Shown here: piece after piece, positions 1 through 4,889 of the stretch | Position numbering within the stretch: the stretch's first letter is position 1 | Layout: every line of letters starts with the position of its first letter | Source of the DNA: Thermoplasmata archaeon | GTDB lineage: Archaea > Thermoplasmatota > Thermoplasmata > JAGHBH01 | DNA: 6,144 nt | Reading direction: 5' to 3' | NCBI GenBank assembly: GCA_030673205.1 | Contig: DAOVJP010000088.1 | Location: 1-6,144 of the forward strand | Made by a program: the position numbers and the translations under genes | The notes under the pieces: generated by a model | What the model saw: the letters and a program-made list of their open reading frames with translations, nothing else | What the model was told of the DNA's origin: nothing | The model's database searches: none

Positions 1-1
1 G

Positions 2-415
2 GAGAGATCAAGGGGCGCAGGAGGCTCTGGAAGTTCAAAGAGACCTGGGGGTCCAGGCGGTTCAAAGGGTTCGAAAAGACCATGCGGCCCTAATGCCGAT
101 GACTACGTTCTGCTGGTCCGGACCACGGGGATGTTGGATGAGAGGGATGTGAATTCCTTCAACGATGCGGTGAAGGATGTGCTGGACAAAATTGATGGTA
201 GGGGTGCTAGGCCGGGATACGCCCGGGCCGTTCTCCTCTGCAATGGAAAGGACGCGGAAGGAATGGATGACGAACTGGCAAATGTCTTGACAGCTTGCTA
301 TATAACCCTCTCCCCAGGAGCGGGAAGAGGAGAGGGGAAAAGCCGAATCCAGTTGGTGGTGGACGAAGAGGAGATGTATACTGTCATCCCGTTCCTGCCA
401 GAACAGATAGTGTAG
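2..415 (+). CDS. 3' end of an unrecognised protein with Gly/Ser/Lys linker and small alpha/beta domain (5'-partial)
   Basis: The frame is open from the first bases to the TAG at 413-415, giving 137 visible residues. Residues 1-30 are low-complexity Gly/Ser/Lys/Pro/Arg, typical of a flexible linker joining an unseen upstream domain. The remainder reads as an alternating alpha/beta domain, with hydrophobic strands at DDYVLLVRTTG and ARAVLLCNG, an amphipathic helix between them, and a final VIPFLPEQIV. A start at ATG 131 is possible, but it has no ribosome-binding site and would cut the first strand, so I treat this as the C-terminus of a longer gene. The strand-helix-strand order loosely resembles the core of PD-(D/E)XK nuclease-like domains, but the acidic and lysine residues are missing. 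No function can be assigned. The next gene follows after 8 bases, so the two are probably co-transcribed. Confidence 0.6.
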   Translation, partial: ERSRGAGGSGSSKRPGGPGGSKGSKRPCGPNADDYVLLVRTTGMLDERDVNSFNDAVKDVLDKIDGRGARPGYARAVLLCNGKDAEGMDDELANVLTACYITLSPGAGRGEGKSRIQLVVDEEEMYTVIPFLPEQIV

Positions 416-423
416 GTGGCTAC

Positions 424-822
424 ATGGAAGATGAAAAGAGGCGGTACAAGAACTGGGAACTATACGCCTGCCTCGCATTGAACCGTCTAGCCGAAGAGCT
501 GGACATAGACATATACCAACCCCGTTTGGAGGTGGTGCTGGACAAGGTCTTCCAGGGGGAGGTTCCCAGCATCCCCAAGGTGGAGATATCATACGAGATA
601 AAGTCCAACCACCACATGACGAACAAGGTGCTCAACAAACTGGAGACGGACGGGCTCGTTGCGATCCAGAAGGATGAGCGAAGATACAGGATAGGCATCA
701 CCAGGGAAGGGGTGCTGTACCTCCGACGTTTCAACGCCTATTTCGTCCACACCTACAACTCTATAATAAGGGACCACTACCGATACCGGCAGCTACCCCA
801 CTGGTTCCAGAGCGACTGGTAA
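424..822 (+). CDS. Small winged helix-turn-helix DNA-binding protein
   Basis: This is a 132-residue protein, and probably a transcriptional regulator. Residues about 50-78 form the helix-turn-helix: SYEIKSNHHMTNKVLNKLE is the recognition part, followed by DGLVAIQ. A wing follows at about 79-94 (KDERRYRIGITREG), as in MarR/PadR/Lrs14-like winged-helix proteins. A long C-terminal helix rich in Tyr, Phe and Arg (about 95-122) is a likely dimerisation element. The N-terminal 45 residues are also helical. No ligand-binding or metal-binding motif is visible. I chose ATG 424 because AGGTGG (414-419) lies 4 bases upstream; the frame is open further upstream, but that stretch overlaps the preceding gene and has no good start. 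Its targets are unknown. The inverted repeat in the promoter just downstream (859-869) is a candidate site. The exact family is uncertain; the wHTH fold is fairly safe. Confidence 0.82.
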   Translation: MEDEKRRYKNWELYACLALNRLAEELDIDIYQPRLEVVLDKVFQGEVPSIPKVEISYEIKSNHHMTNKVLNKLETDGLVAIQKDERRYRIGITREGVLYLRRFNAYFVHTYNSIIRDHYRYRQLPHWFQSDW

Positions 823-833
823 CAACCCCTCCC

Positions 834-844
834 AAACCTTTTAT
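834..844 (+). promoter_or_regulatory. Archaeal promoter (BRE + TATA-like box) for the membrane-protein pair
   Basis: AAACC followed directly by TTTTAT fits an archaeal BRE plus box A in an otherwise C-rich spacer. Counting about 25 bases from the box centre puts the transcription start near 865-868. That would leave a short leader containing AAGGGG (871-876), 8 bases before the ATG at 885. This is the only clear promoter-like stretch in the left half of the window. It is inferred from sequence alone. Confidence 0.5.
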
Positions 845-858
845 CCCTCCTTCCTCAT

Positions 859-869
859 TCACCGGGTGA
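859..869. promoter_or_regulatory. Inverted repeat TCACC-G-GGTGA at the expected transcription start (candidate operator)
   Basis: A perfect 5-base inverted repeat with a single central base sits about where transcription should start for the gene at 885. The same half-sites recur in opposite order at 903-914 (GGTGA-CT-TCACC), inside codons 7-10 of that gene. The 8-mer TTCACCGG occurs at both 858-865 and 909-916. This could be an operator for the winged-helix protein encoded just upstream, or it could form an RNA hairpin around the start codon. GGTGA also resembles a ribosome-binding motif, so chance is not excluded. Confidence 0.3.
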
Positions 870-884
870 GAAGGGGATGACCAG

Positions 885-1373
885 ATGAGCATGTTAGAGA
901 TAGGTGACTTCACCGGTTGGCCCAACGGAAAGAAGTTGGGCGTCATAGGTGCGATCCTTGGCATAATAGGACCTTTCCTCACGTGGATAGCCATAGATTC
1001 AAATGGATACGAGTGGAGCGCCAGCGGCATGAACACCGACGCCTTCGGCTGTGCGGGTTGGATATGCTTTTTGTTCGCCCTGTTCTCCTTGGCTCTGCTG
1101 TTCACAGGATGGAAAATATATCTGAACACAGAAGGAACCCTTCTCCCTGTGCGATTCCCTCTGATCGGGCTATTGGGACTCTTCATGCTGATGGAAACCG
1201 CCATGTACGTGAAGAACCTGAACGATATAGGTACTCCAATGTCAGGCGATATAAGCATTGGGATAGGCCTCTGGCTCTCCCTCGTCTCCGCCCTCATACT
1301 GTTAGCCGCTGGTCTCATAGGGACCATGGAAGAGAAGAAAGGCGCAACTGCAGGAACAGAGGGGGGTGAGTAG
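885..1373 (+). CDS. Four-helix integral membrane protein, first of a paralogous pair
   Basis: This 162-residue protein has four predicted membrane segments at about 18-37, 58-77, 91-107 and 125-146. Basic residues KK (16-17), the K77/R90 loop and KK (151-152) lie on the same side, so both termini are probably cytoplasmic. The two short outer loops (about 38-56 and 109-123) carry Asp, Asn and Gly. No enzyme motif, signal peptide or transporter signature is visible, and I do not recognise a named family. It aligns clearly with the next gene: a TM1 ending in Pro-x-x-Trp or Pro-Trp, an FG-x-x-GW motif before TM2, W-x-x-YL after TM2, PLIG-x-x-G-x-F in TM3 and a glycine-rich TM4. It lacks that protein's long tail. 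ATG 885 follows AAGGGG with 8-base spacing; ATG 877 hits a stop after three codons. Translation is likely coupled to the next gene, which starts 1 base after the stop. Confidence 0.82.
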   Translation: MSMLEIGDFTGWPNGKKLGVIGAILGIIGPFLTWIAIDSNGYEWSASGMNTDAFGCAGWICFLFALFSLALLFTGWKIYLNTEGTLLPVRFPLIGLLGLFMLMETAMYVKNLNDIGTPMSGDISIGIGLWLSLVSALILLAAGLIGTMEEKKGATAGTEGGE

Positions 1374-1374
1374 A

Positions 1375-2514
1375 ATGGGAATGCTTGACACAAGTAAAAT
1401 AACTTCGGGTTCGCTCTGGAACAAGCTATTGGCATTATCTGTCCTCTTGGTCGTCGTCGGCGCCATGCTCCCCTGGTATTCTTCCACGGTCACGATGAAA
1501 AAGATAGAGCTTGAGGGATTAGGCACTGTAATGGAGGAGTCCACGGAAACAGAATCCTTCTCGGGGCTAGACACAGAATTCTTTGGCATGGAGGGATGGC
1601 TCGTGCTCATTATGGGCTTGCTGGTGATGCTCCTACTTCTGCTAGCATGGGAGATGTATCTGGACATGGACGGGCCCCGAAGAGACATGAAACTTCCTTT
1701 GATAGGCGTTTTCGGGTTCTTTATCTTGATCATATCGGGGCTGGACCTGGCCCACATAGGGCACTTCGCCGTTGATATCGATAACAACTGGATAAGCATT
1801 CAGGGCGGGGCGGGCATAGGCATATATCTCGTTCTAGCCGGGAGCATTCTTCTTCTCTTCGCGGCCTTCATGGAGATGCGTTCCTCTTGCGCGCTGAGCT
1901 CTTCTCCCACTGCTCCAGAGGTCACTGTGGTGTCCTCTACGCCTGCCCCCGCATCCATCTCTCTCGACTCCATAGAAGCATCAAGCTGGGGGAGTGAGGA
2001 GGCAAACGTTGCTACGCCTCCTCTCGAGACGCCGATATCGAGTAGTGCGAGCGAGAAGGATGGGAAGATTGGAGAGGGCGCGATAGAAGAGGCAACAACA
2101 GAAAAGCCAGAGGAACGAGAGGAGGAAAAGCCCGCCAAGAAGGGGCTGTTCTCCAAACTGCCCTTCGGTAAGAAAAAAGCCGCCCCCGATACAGAGCCCA
2201 CCTCAGCCGGGACAGAGCACGCACCCGAGCCAGTTCTCATAGAACCAGCATCCTCCGAACAGGTGGAAAGCAGATACAAGGCGCCCGAGACCCCCTTCGC
2301 TCCGCCTGTATCTGCCATAATGCTGAAAAGAGAGGGCAAGGACGAGGAAGAAGGAAACCTCATACGCTGGGCCAGACACAGGAACACCGATGGGAAGGCA
2401 TTCGAGAAGTGCATGAAATGCGACACATACCAGTTCATAGAGGTGAAAGAGGATGGAAAGCACGTGAACTTCACCTGCCCCTCCTGCGGCGCCAAGTGGC
2501 GGCTCGGGAAGTAG
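1375..2514 (+). CDS. Four-helix membrane protein with disordered cytoplasmic tail and C-terminal zinc ribbon
   Basis: This 379-residue protein is the second of the pair. Membrane segments lie at about 17-35, 75-93, 106-123 and 146-166. The first outer loop (36-72) is acidic. Residues about 170-330 are low-complexity Ser/Pro/Ala/Glu/Lys and presumably disordered, with a basic-amphipathic patch at 255-269 (KKGLFSKLPFGKKK) that might touch membrane or RNA. The C-terminus is a zinc ribbon with C346-x-x-C349 and C368-x-x-C371, in CMKCDTYQ and CPSCGAKW. Positive-inside reasoning puts the tail in the cytoplasm. The role is unknown; a membrane-anchored adaptor or sensor is an inference. I chose ATG 1375 because GGGGGGTGAG (1361-1370) lies 4 bases upstream. 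GTG 1366 would overlap that site, and ATG 1381 is a further alternative. The next gene starts 30 bases later. Confidence 0.85.
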   Translation: MGMLDTSKITSGSLWNKLLALSVLLVVVGAMLPWYSSTVTMKKIELEGLGTVMEESTETESFSGLDTEFFGMEGWLVLIMGLLVMLLLLLAWEMYLDMDGPRRDMKLPLIGVFGFFILIISGLDLAHIGHFAVDIDNNWISIQGGAGIGIYLVLAGSILLLFAAFMEMRSSCALSSSPTAPEVTVVSSTPAPASISLDSIEASSWGSEEANVATPPLETPISSSASEKDGKIGEGAIEEATTEKPEEREEEKPAKKGLFSKLPFGKKKAAPDTEPTSAGTEHAPEPVLIEPASSEQVESRYKAPETPFAPPVSAIMLKREGKDEEEGNLIRWARHRNTDGKAFEKCMKCDTYQFIEVKEDGKHVNFTCPSCGAKWRLGK

Positions 2515-2544
2515 GTTTTTCAACCCCCACGTCTTGAAGGACGC

Positions 2545-3585
2545 ATGGAACCCGTTGTGATAGACGGCAGCATGGGAGAGGGAGGAGGGCAGGTGCTGCG
2601 CACCTCGTTGGCATTCTCCGCCATAACCCAGCGACCAGTGGAGGTTCGGAACATCCGGGCCAACCGCCCCAAGCCCGGTCTCAGACCCCAACACCTCACG
2701 GTAGCCAAAGCGTTCCAGGAGATATCCGGTGGGAGTTTGGAGGGTGCGAAGACAGGGAGCACACGCCTGCATTTCAAGCCGGGCGATCTCACTCCTGGCG
2801 CCTACACGTTCGATATCGGCACCGCCGGGAGCATCACGCTGTTCCTCCAGGCCCTGTTGCCCGCCATGGCAGCCACCGGCGGCAGGTGGTCCATCCGTGT
2901 AAAGGGGGGAACGGACACTAAGTGGAGCCCGCCCTGGGACTATTTCAACTACATATTCCTGGAGCACCTGTCCCACATGGGCATGGACATACTGGCCAAG
3001 CTCGATAAGAGAGGTTTCTATCCGGCCGGAGGGGGAGAGGCTAGCATAGTGCTGCGTTCTACACGGCTAACGCCCCTGGTACGGGAGGAACGAGGGGAGC
3101 TCGATATAGTGGCAGGCAAGGGCTTCCTCTCCGATCTTCCATTGGAGGTGTGGGAGCGTATGAAAGCCTCCATATTGGACAAGCTCATCGATTTCGGCAG
3201 TGTGACGAAGGAGGATATCATCGTGGAACATGTGCTCGGCCCCGGGGACAAGGCCATAGGCGTCACCCTATGGTCCGAGTTCCAGCACGCCAGACTTGGC
3301 TCCAGCGGTCTGGGGGAGAAAGGGGTGCGGGCAGAAGAGGTTGGTGAGAGAGCGGTGATGCCCCTTCTCGACGACATACGGTCCGGGGCTACCGTGGACA
3401 TCCACGCCGCCGACCAACTCCTCCCCTACATGGCCCTGGCCCCAGGCAACTCCGCGTTCTATGTACGCGAGGTCACGGGTCATACACAGACGAACATGGA
3501 TATCATATCCAAGTTCCTGGATGTGAAATGGGAGAGAGAAGAGGAGGAAGGGAGGATAGGAATAAGCGTGGAGGGGAAGAAGTGA
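2545..3585 (+). CDS. rtcA: RNA 3'-terminal phosphate cyclase (RtcA)
   Basis: RtcA uses ATP to convert an RNA 3'-phosphate into a 2',3'-cyclic phosphate through a covalent enzyme-AMP on histidine; it acts in RNA end processing or repair in the cytoplasm. The 346 residues match the usual length of about 340. Diagnostic parts, in order, are IDGSMGEGGGQVLRTSLA (6-23), the NRPKPGLRPQHL region (40-51), DIGTAGSITLFLQALLPA (90-107), KRGFYPAGGG (155-164), the LGEKGVRAEEVG region (256-267), HAADQLLPYMALA (287-299) and the C-terminal VTGHTQTN, where H313 corresponds to the catalytic histidine (H309 in the E. coli enzyme). ATG 2545 is preceded by GAAGGA. The 30-base gap to the previous gene has a T5 run but no clear TATA box, so it may be read from upstream or from an unrecognised promoter. 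The reductase gene follows after 48 bases. This is the archaeal cyclase rather than the non-catalytic Rcl1 type, because the histidine is present. Confidence 0.96.
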   Translation: MEPVVIDGSMGEGGGQVLRTSLAFSAITQRPVEVRNIRANRPKPGLRPQHLTVAKAFQEISGGSLEGAKTGSTRLHFKPGDLTPGAYTFDIGTAGSITLFLQALLPAMAATGGRWSIRVKGGTDTKWSPPWDYFNYIFLEHLSHMGMDILAKLDKRGFYPAGGGEASIVLRSTRLTPLVREERGELDIVAGKGFLSDLPLEVWERMKASILDKLIDFGSVTKEDIIVEHVLGPGDKAIGVTLWSEFQHARLGSSGLGEKGVRAEEVGERAVMPLLDDIRSGATVDIHAADQLLPYMALAPGNSAFYVREVTGHTQTNMDIISKFLDVKWEREEEEGRIGISVEGKK

Positions 3586-3594
3586 GGATAATTG

Positions 3595-3637
3595 TGGAGG
3601 GAGAACGATGATGGTAAGTATGGAGGGAGAATGATGA
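3595..3637 (+). repeat. Duplicated ribosome-binding/start region (26-base period)
   Basis: The stretch beginning TGGAGGGAGAA occurs at 3595 and again at 3621. The two copies match at 16 of 17 positions, including the ATG at the same distance (3608 and 3634). The copy nearer the gene is the functional start of the reductase gene. Because 26 is not a multiple of three, the upstream copy opens in another frame and creates a mini-ORF. It looks like a local tandem duplication of the initiation site. Confidence 0.7.
3608..3634 (+). CDS. Candidate 8-codon leader mini-ORF (MMVSMEGE) ahead of the reductase gene
   Basis: ATG 3608 is preceded by GGAGGGAG at the same spacing as the reductase start. It encodes MMVSMEGE and ends at TGA 3632-3634, whose last base is the A of the reductase ATG (TGATG). 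This arrangement would favour termination-reinitiation coupling. Whether it is translated cannot be told from sequence. It could be only a by-product of a duplicated ribosome-binding site. Confidence 0.3.
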   Translation: MMVSMEGE

Positions 3638-4302
3638 AGATCATTGTGAACTGCGCCATGACCGCCGATGGAAAGTTGGCGACACATGAGAGGAGACAGC
3701 TGGCCATATCCGGGGAAAGAGACCTGCGTAGGGTGCATGAACTGAGGAGCCAGGTGGATGCGATATTGGTAGGGGTGGGCACCATACTCGCGGACGATCC
3801 CCGGCTCACGGTGAAGGAAAGATACGTTCCCGGCGCAAAGAACCCGCTAAGGGTGGTGCTGGACTCCAGAGGAAGGACGCCACGGGACGCCAGGGTGTTG
3901 GACGGGGACGCGTCCACGCTGATATACACGTTGGGAAGGGGGGAACATGTGGACGGAGGGGAACATGCCCCGGACGGAGCGGAAGACATCCCCGGTGCTA
4001 CCGTGGTCCGGCTGGAGGGAAAGAACAGAGTGCCGGTGAAGATGGTGGTCGACGACCTGGCAGCTAGGAGGATCGAGACCCTTCTCGTAGAGGGCGGAGG
4101 AGAGACCATCTGGTCCTTCTTCGACGATGGGTTGGTGGACGAATACCACGTATTCATAGGCAGCCAGATAGTAGGCGGCAGGAGCGCCCCGACATCTGTG
4201 GACGGAGAGGGAAGAGAAGCAGCCGAAAGCATAGGATTGGAACTCGTATCCCTGGAGCGGCTGGAGGAAGGCGTGCTCCTTTCTTACAGGGTGAGCAAGT
4301 GA
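3634..4302 (+). CDS. arfC: 2,5-diamino-6-(ribosylamino)pyrimidinone 5'-phosphate reductase (riboflavin/F420 flavin pathway)
   Basis: This NAD(P)H-dependent enzyme reduces the ribosyl side chain of the diamino-pyrimidinone phosphate to ribityl, in the archaeal route to riboflavin and the deazaflavin of F420. The 222 residues match the stand-alone archaeal RibD-C/dihydrofolate-reductase-like family. Diagnostic stretches are IIVNCAMTADGKLA (3-16), ISGERDLRRVHELRSQVDAI (25-44), LVGVGTILADDPRLTVK (45-61), NPLRVVLDSRGRTPRDA (70-86), LLVEGGGETIWSFF (150-163), GLVDEYHVFI (166-175) and IVGGRSAPT (179-187). No deaminase domain is attached. I chose ATG 3634 because its ribosome-binding site and spacing are duplicated exactly upstream; ATG 3631 is possible, and TTG 3592 is unlikely. 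It overlaps the next gene by 4 bases (GTGA), indicating one transcript with rtcA and the Mut7-C gene. The symbol follows Methanocaldococcus usage; bacterial-style annotation would call it ribD C-domain or RIB7. Confidence 0.93.
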   Translation: MKIIVNCAMTADGKLATHERRQLAISGERDLRRVHELRSQVDAILVGVGTILADDPRLTVKERYVPGAKNPLRVVLDSRGRTPRDARVLDGDASTLIYTLGRGEHVDGGEHAPDGAEDIPGATVVRLEGKNRVPVKMVVDDLAARRIETLLVEGGGETIWSFFDDGLVDEYHVFIGSQIVGGRSAPTSVDGEGREAAESIGLELVSLERLEEGVLLSYRVSK

Positions 4303-4889
4303 AGCTCATCCTGGACGCTATGCTGGGCTCCCTGGCCCGGCGCCTCCGCCTCATGGGAGTGGACGTTCTGTATATGAGGGACGAGGAGGACAAGGACATC
4401 GTAGTACTAGCCCGAGAAACGGAGCGATGGCTGGTGACCAGAGATATACAACTAGCGGAACGGACCGCCCCCCGCTCCCTCCTGCTCAGAACGACAGATC
4501 CCGAAGAAGGCTGGGATATACTCCTCCAATGGCTCAGAGAGAAAGGAACGCGATTCGAGCCGGGAAGCAGATGCAGCGTGTGCAACACGCCCTTGATAAC
4601 TGTGGACCCGCAGGAGGTGATGGACCGGCTGCCCGATTCCGTAAGGTCTAGTGGAAAAGAGGTCCGCTCCTGCACCGGATGCGGGAGGCTCTATTGGAAG
4701 GGCAGCCATTGGGACAAGATAATGGAATATGCGCCAGAAGAGGCCAGGGAGGACGGGGAATGGGAAGAGGAGGGTGGTGGAGCTGGAGGAGGAGGAGGGA
4801 TATTGGGAAGAGAGGGATGCGAACGCAGGAGAGGACCGATAATATTATACATTATTCCGGGGATGGAAGGAGCATGCAGCGAAGGTTGA
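4299..4889 (+). CDS. Mut7-C RNase-domain (PIN-like) protein with zinc ribbon and odd C-terminal tail
   Basis: Residues 1-80 match the Mut7-C (DUF82) domain, a PIN-like fold proposed to be an RNase. FxLDxMLGxLARxLRxxG-type motifs appear as LILDAMLGSLARRLRLMG (3-20), followed by D32, the LVTRD motif (45-49) and LAER (52-55). D6, D32 and D49 are the likely metal-binding acids. A zinc ribbon follows with C92-x-x-C95 and C125-x-x-C128, then GRLYWKGSHWDKI, which normally ends the family at about 140-160 residues. The 50-residue extension here is Glu- and Gly-rich and then hydrophobic (IILYIIP). It may be read-through of the neighbouring gene's promoter region rather than a functional domain. The start is GTG 4299, overlapping the previous stop, with GGTGAG at 4290-4295. 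Substrate and cellular role are not established for archaeal members; co-location with rtcA supports RNA metabolism. Confidence 0.88.
   Translation: MKLILDAMLGSLARRLRLMGVDVLYMRDEEDKDIVVLARETERWLVTRDIQLAERTAPRSLLLRTTDPEEGWDILLQWLREKGTRFEPGSRCSVCNTPLITVDPQEVMDRLPDSVRSSGKEVRSCTGCGRLYWKGSHWDKIMEYAPEEAREDGEWEEEGGGAGGGGGILGREGCERRRGPIILYIIPGMEGACSEG
4838..4856 (+). promoter_or_regulatory. AT-rich TATA-like promoter block inside the 3' end of the Mut7-C gene
   Basis: The run GATAATATTATACATTATT stands out as almost pure A/T within G-rich coding sequence. Its centre lies about 26 bases upstream of 4872-4874, the usual archaeal distance to a transcription start. This predicts a leaderless or very short-leader transcript for the GTPase gene, starting at ATG 4874 or ATG 4889. 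No clean purine BRE is seen. The block is also translated as the hydrophobic end of the Mut7-C tail. Confidence 0.45.

Noticed and set aside
295..423. Upstream extension of the winged-helix gene to 295
   Set aside because: It overlaps the preceding gene in another frame and gives a Gly/Arg/Pro-rich stretch unlike the protein. ATG 424 has a good ribosome-binding site.
761..1435. 224-residue open frame on the minus strand
   Set aside because: It is antisense to the first membrane protein and has a Pro/Ser/Met-rich composition without a recognisable fold.
2514..2525. GGTT-TTTC-AACC with a T5 run as a terminator after the second membrane protein
   Set aside because: The stem is only 4 bases and the T-run is short. 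Archaeal termination at T-runs is possible, but this is too weak to call, and co-transcription with rtcA is equally likely.
2203..2976. 257-residue open frame on the minus strand
   Set aside because: It spans the end of the membrane protein, the gap and the start of rtcA, both well supported on the + strand; no motif or ribosome-binding context was seen.
3592..3633. Longer reductase start at TTG 3592
   Set aside because: It would add a charged leader absent from the family and ignores the strong GGAGGGAG site that fits ATG 3634.
3480..4232. 250-residue open frame on the minus strand
   Set aside because: It is antisense to rtcA and the reductase; its Ser/Pro/Leu-rich composition is typical of a shadow frame.
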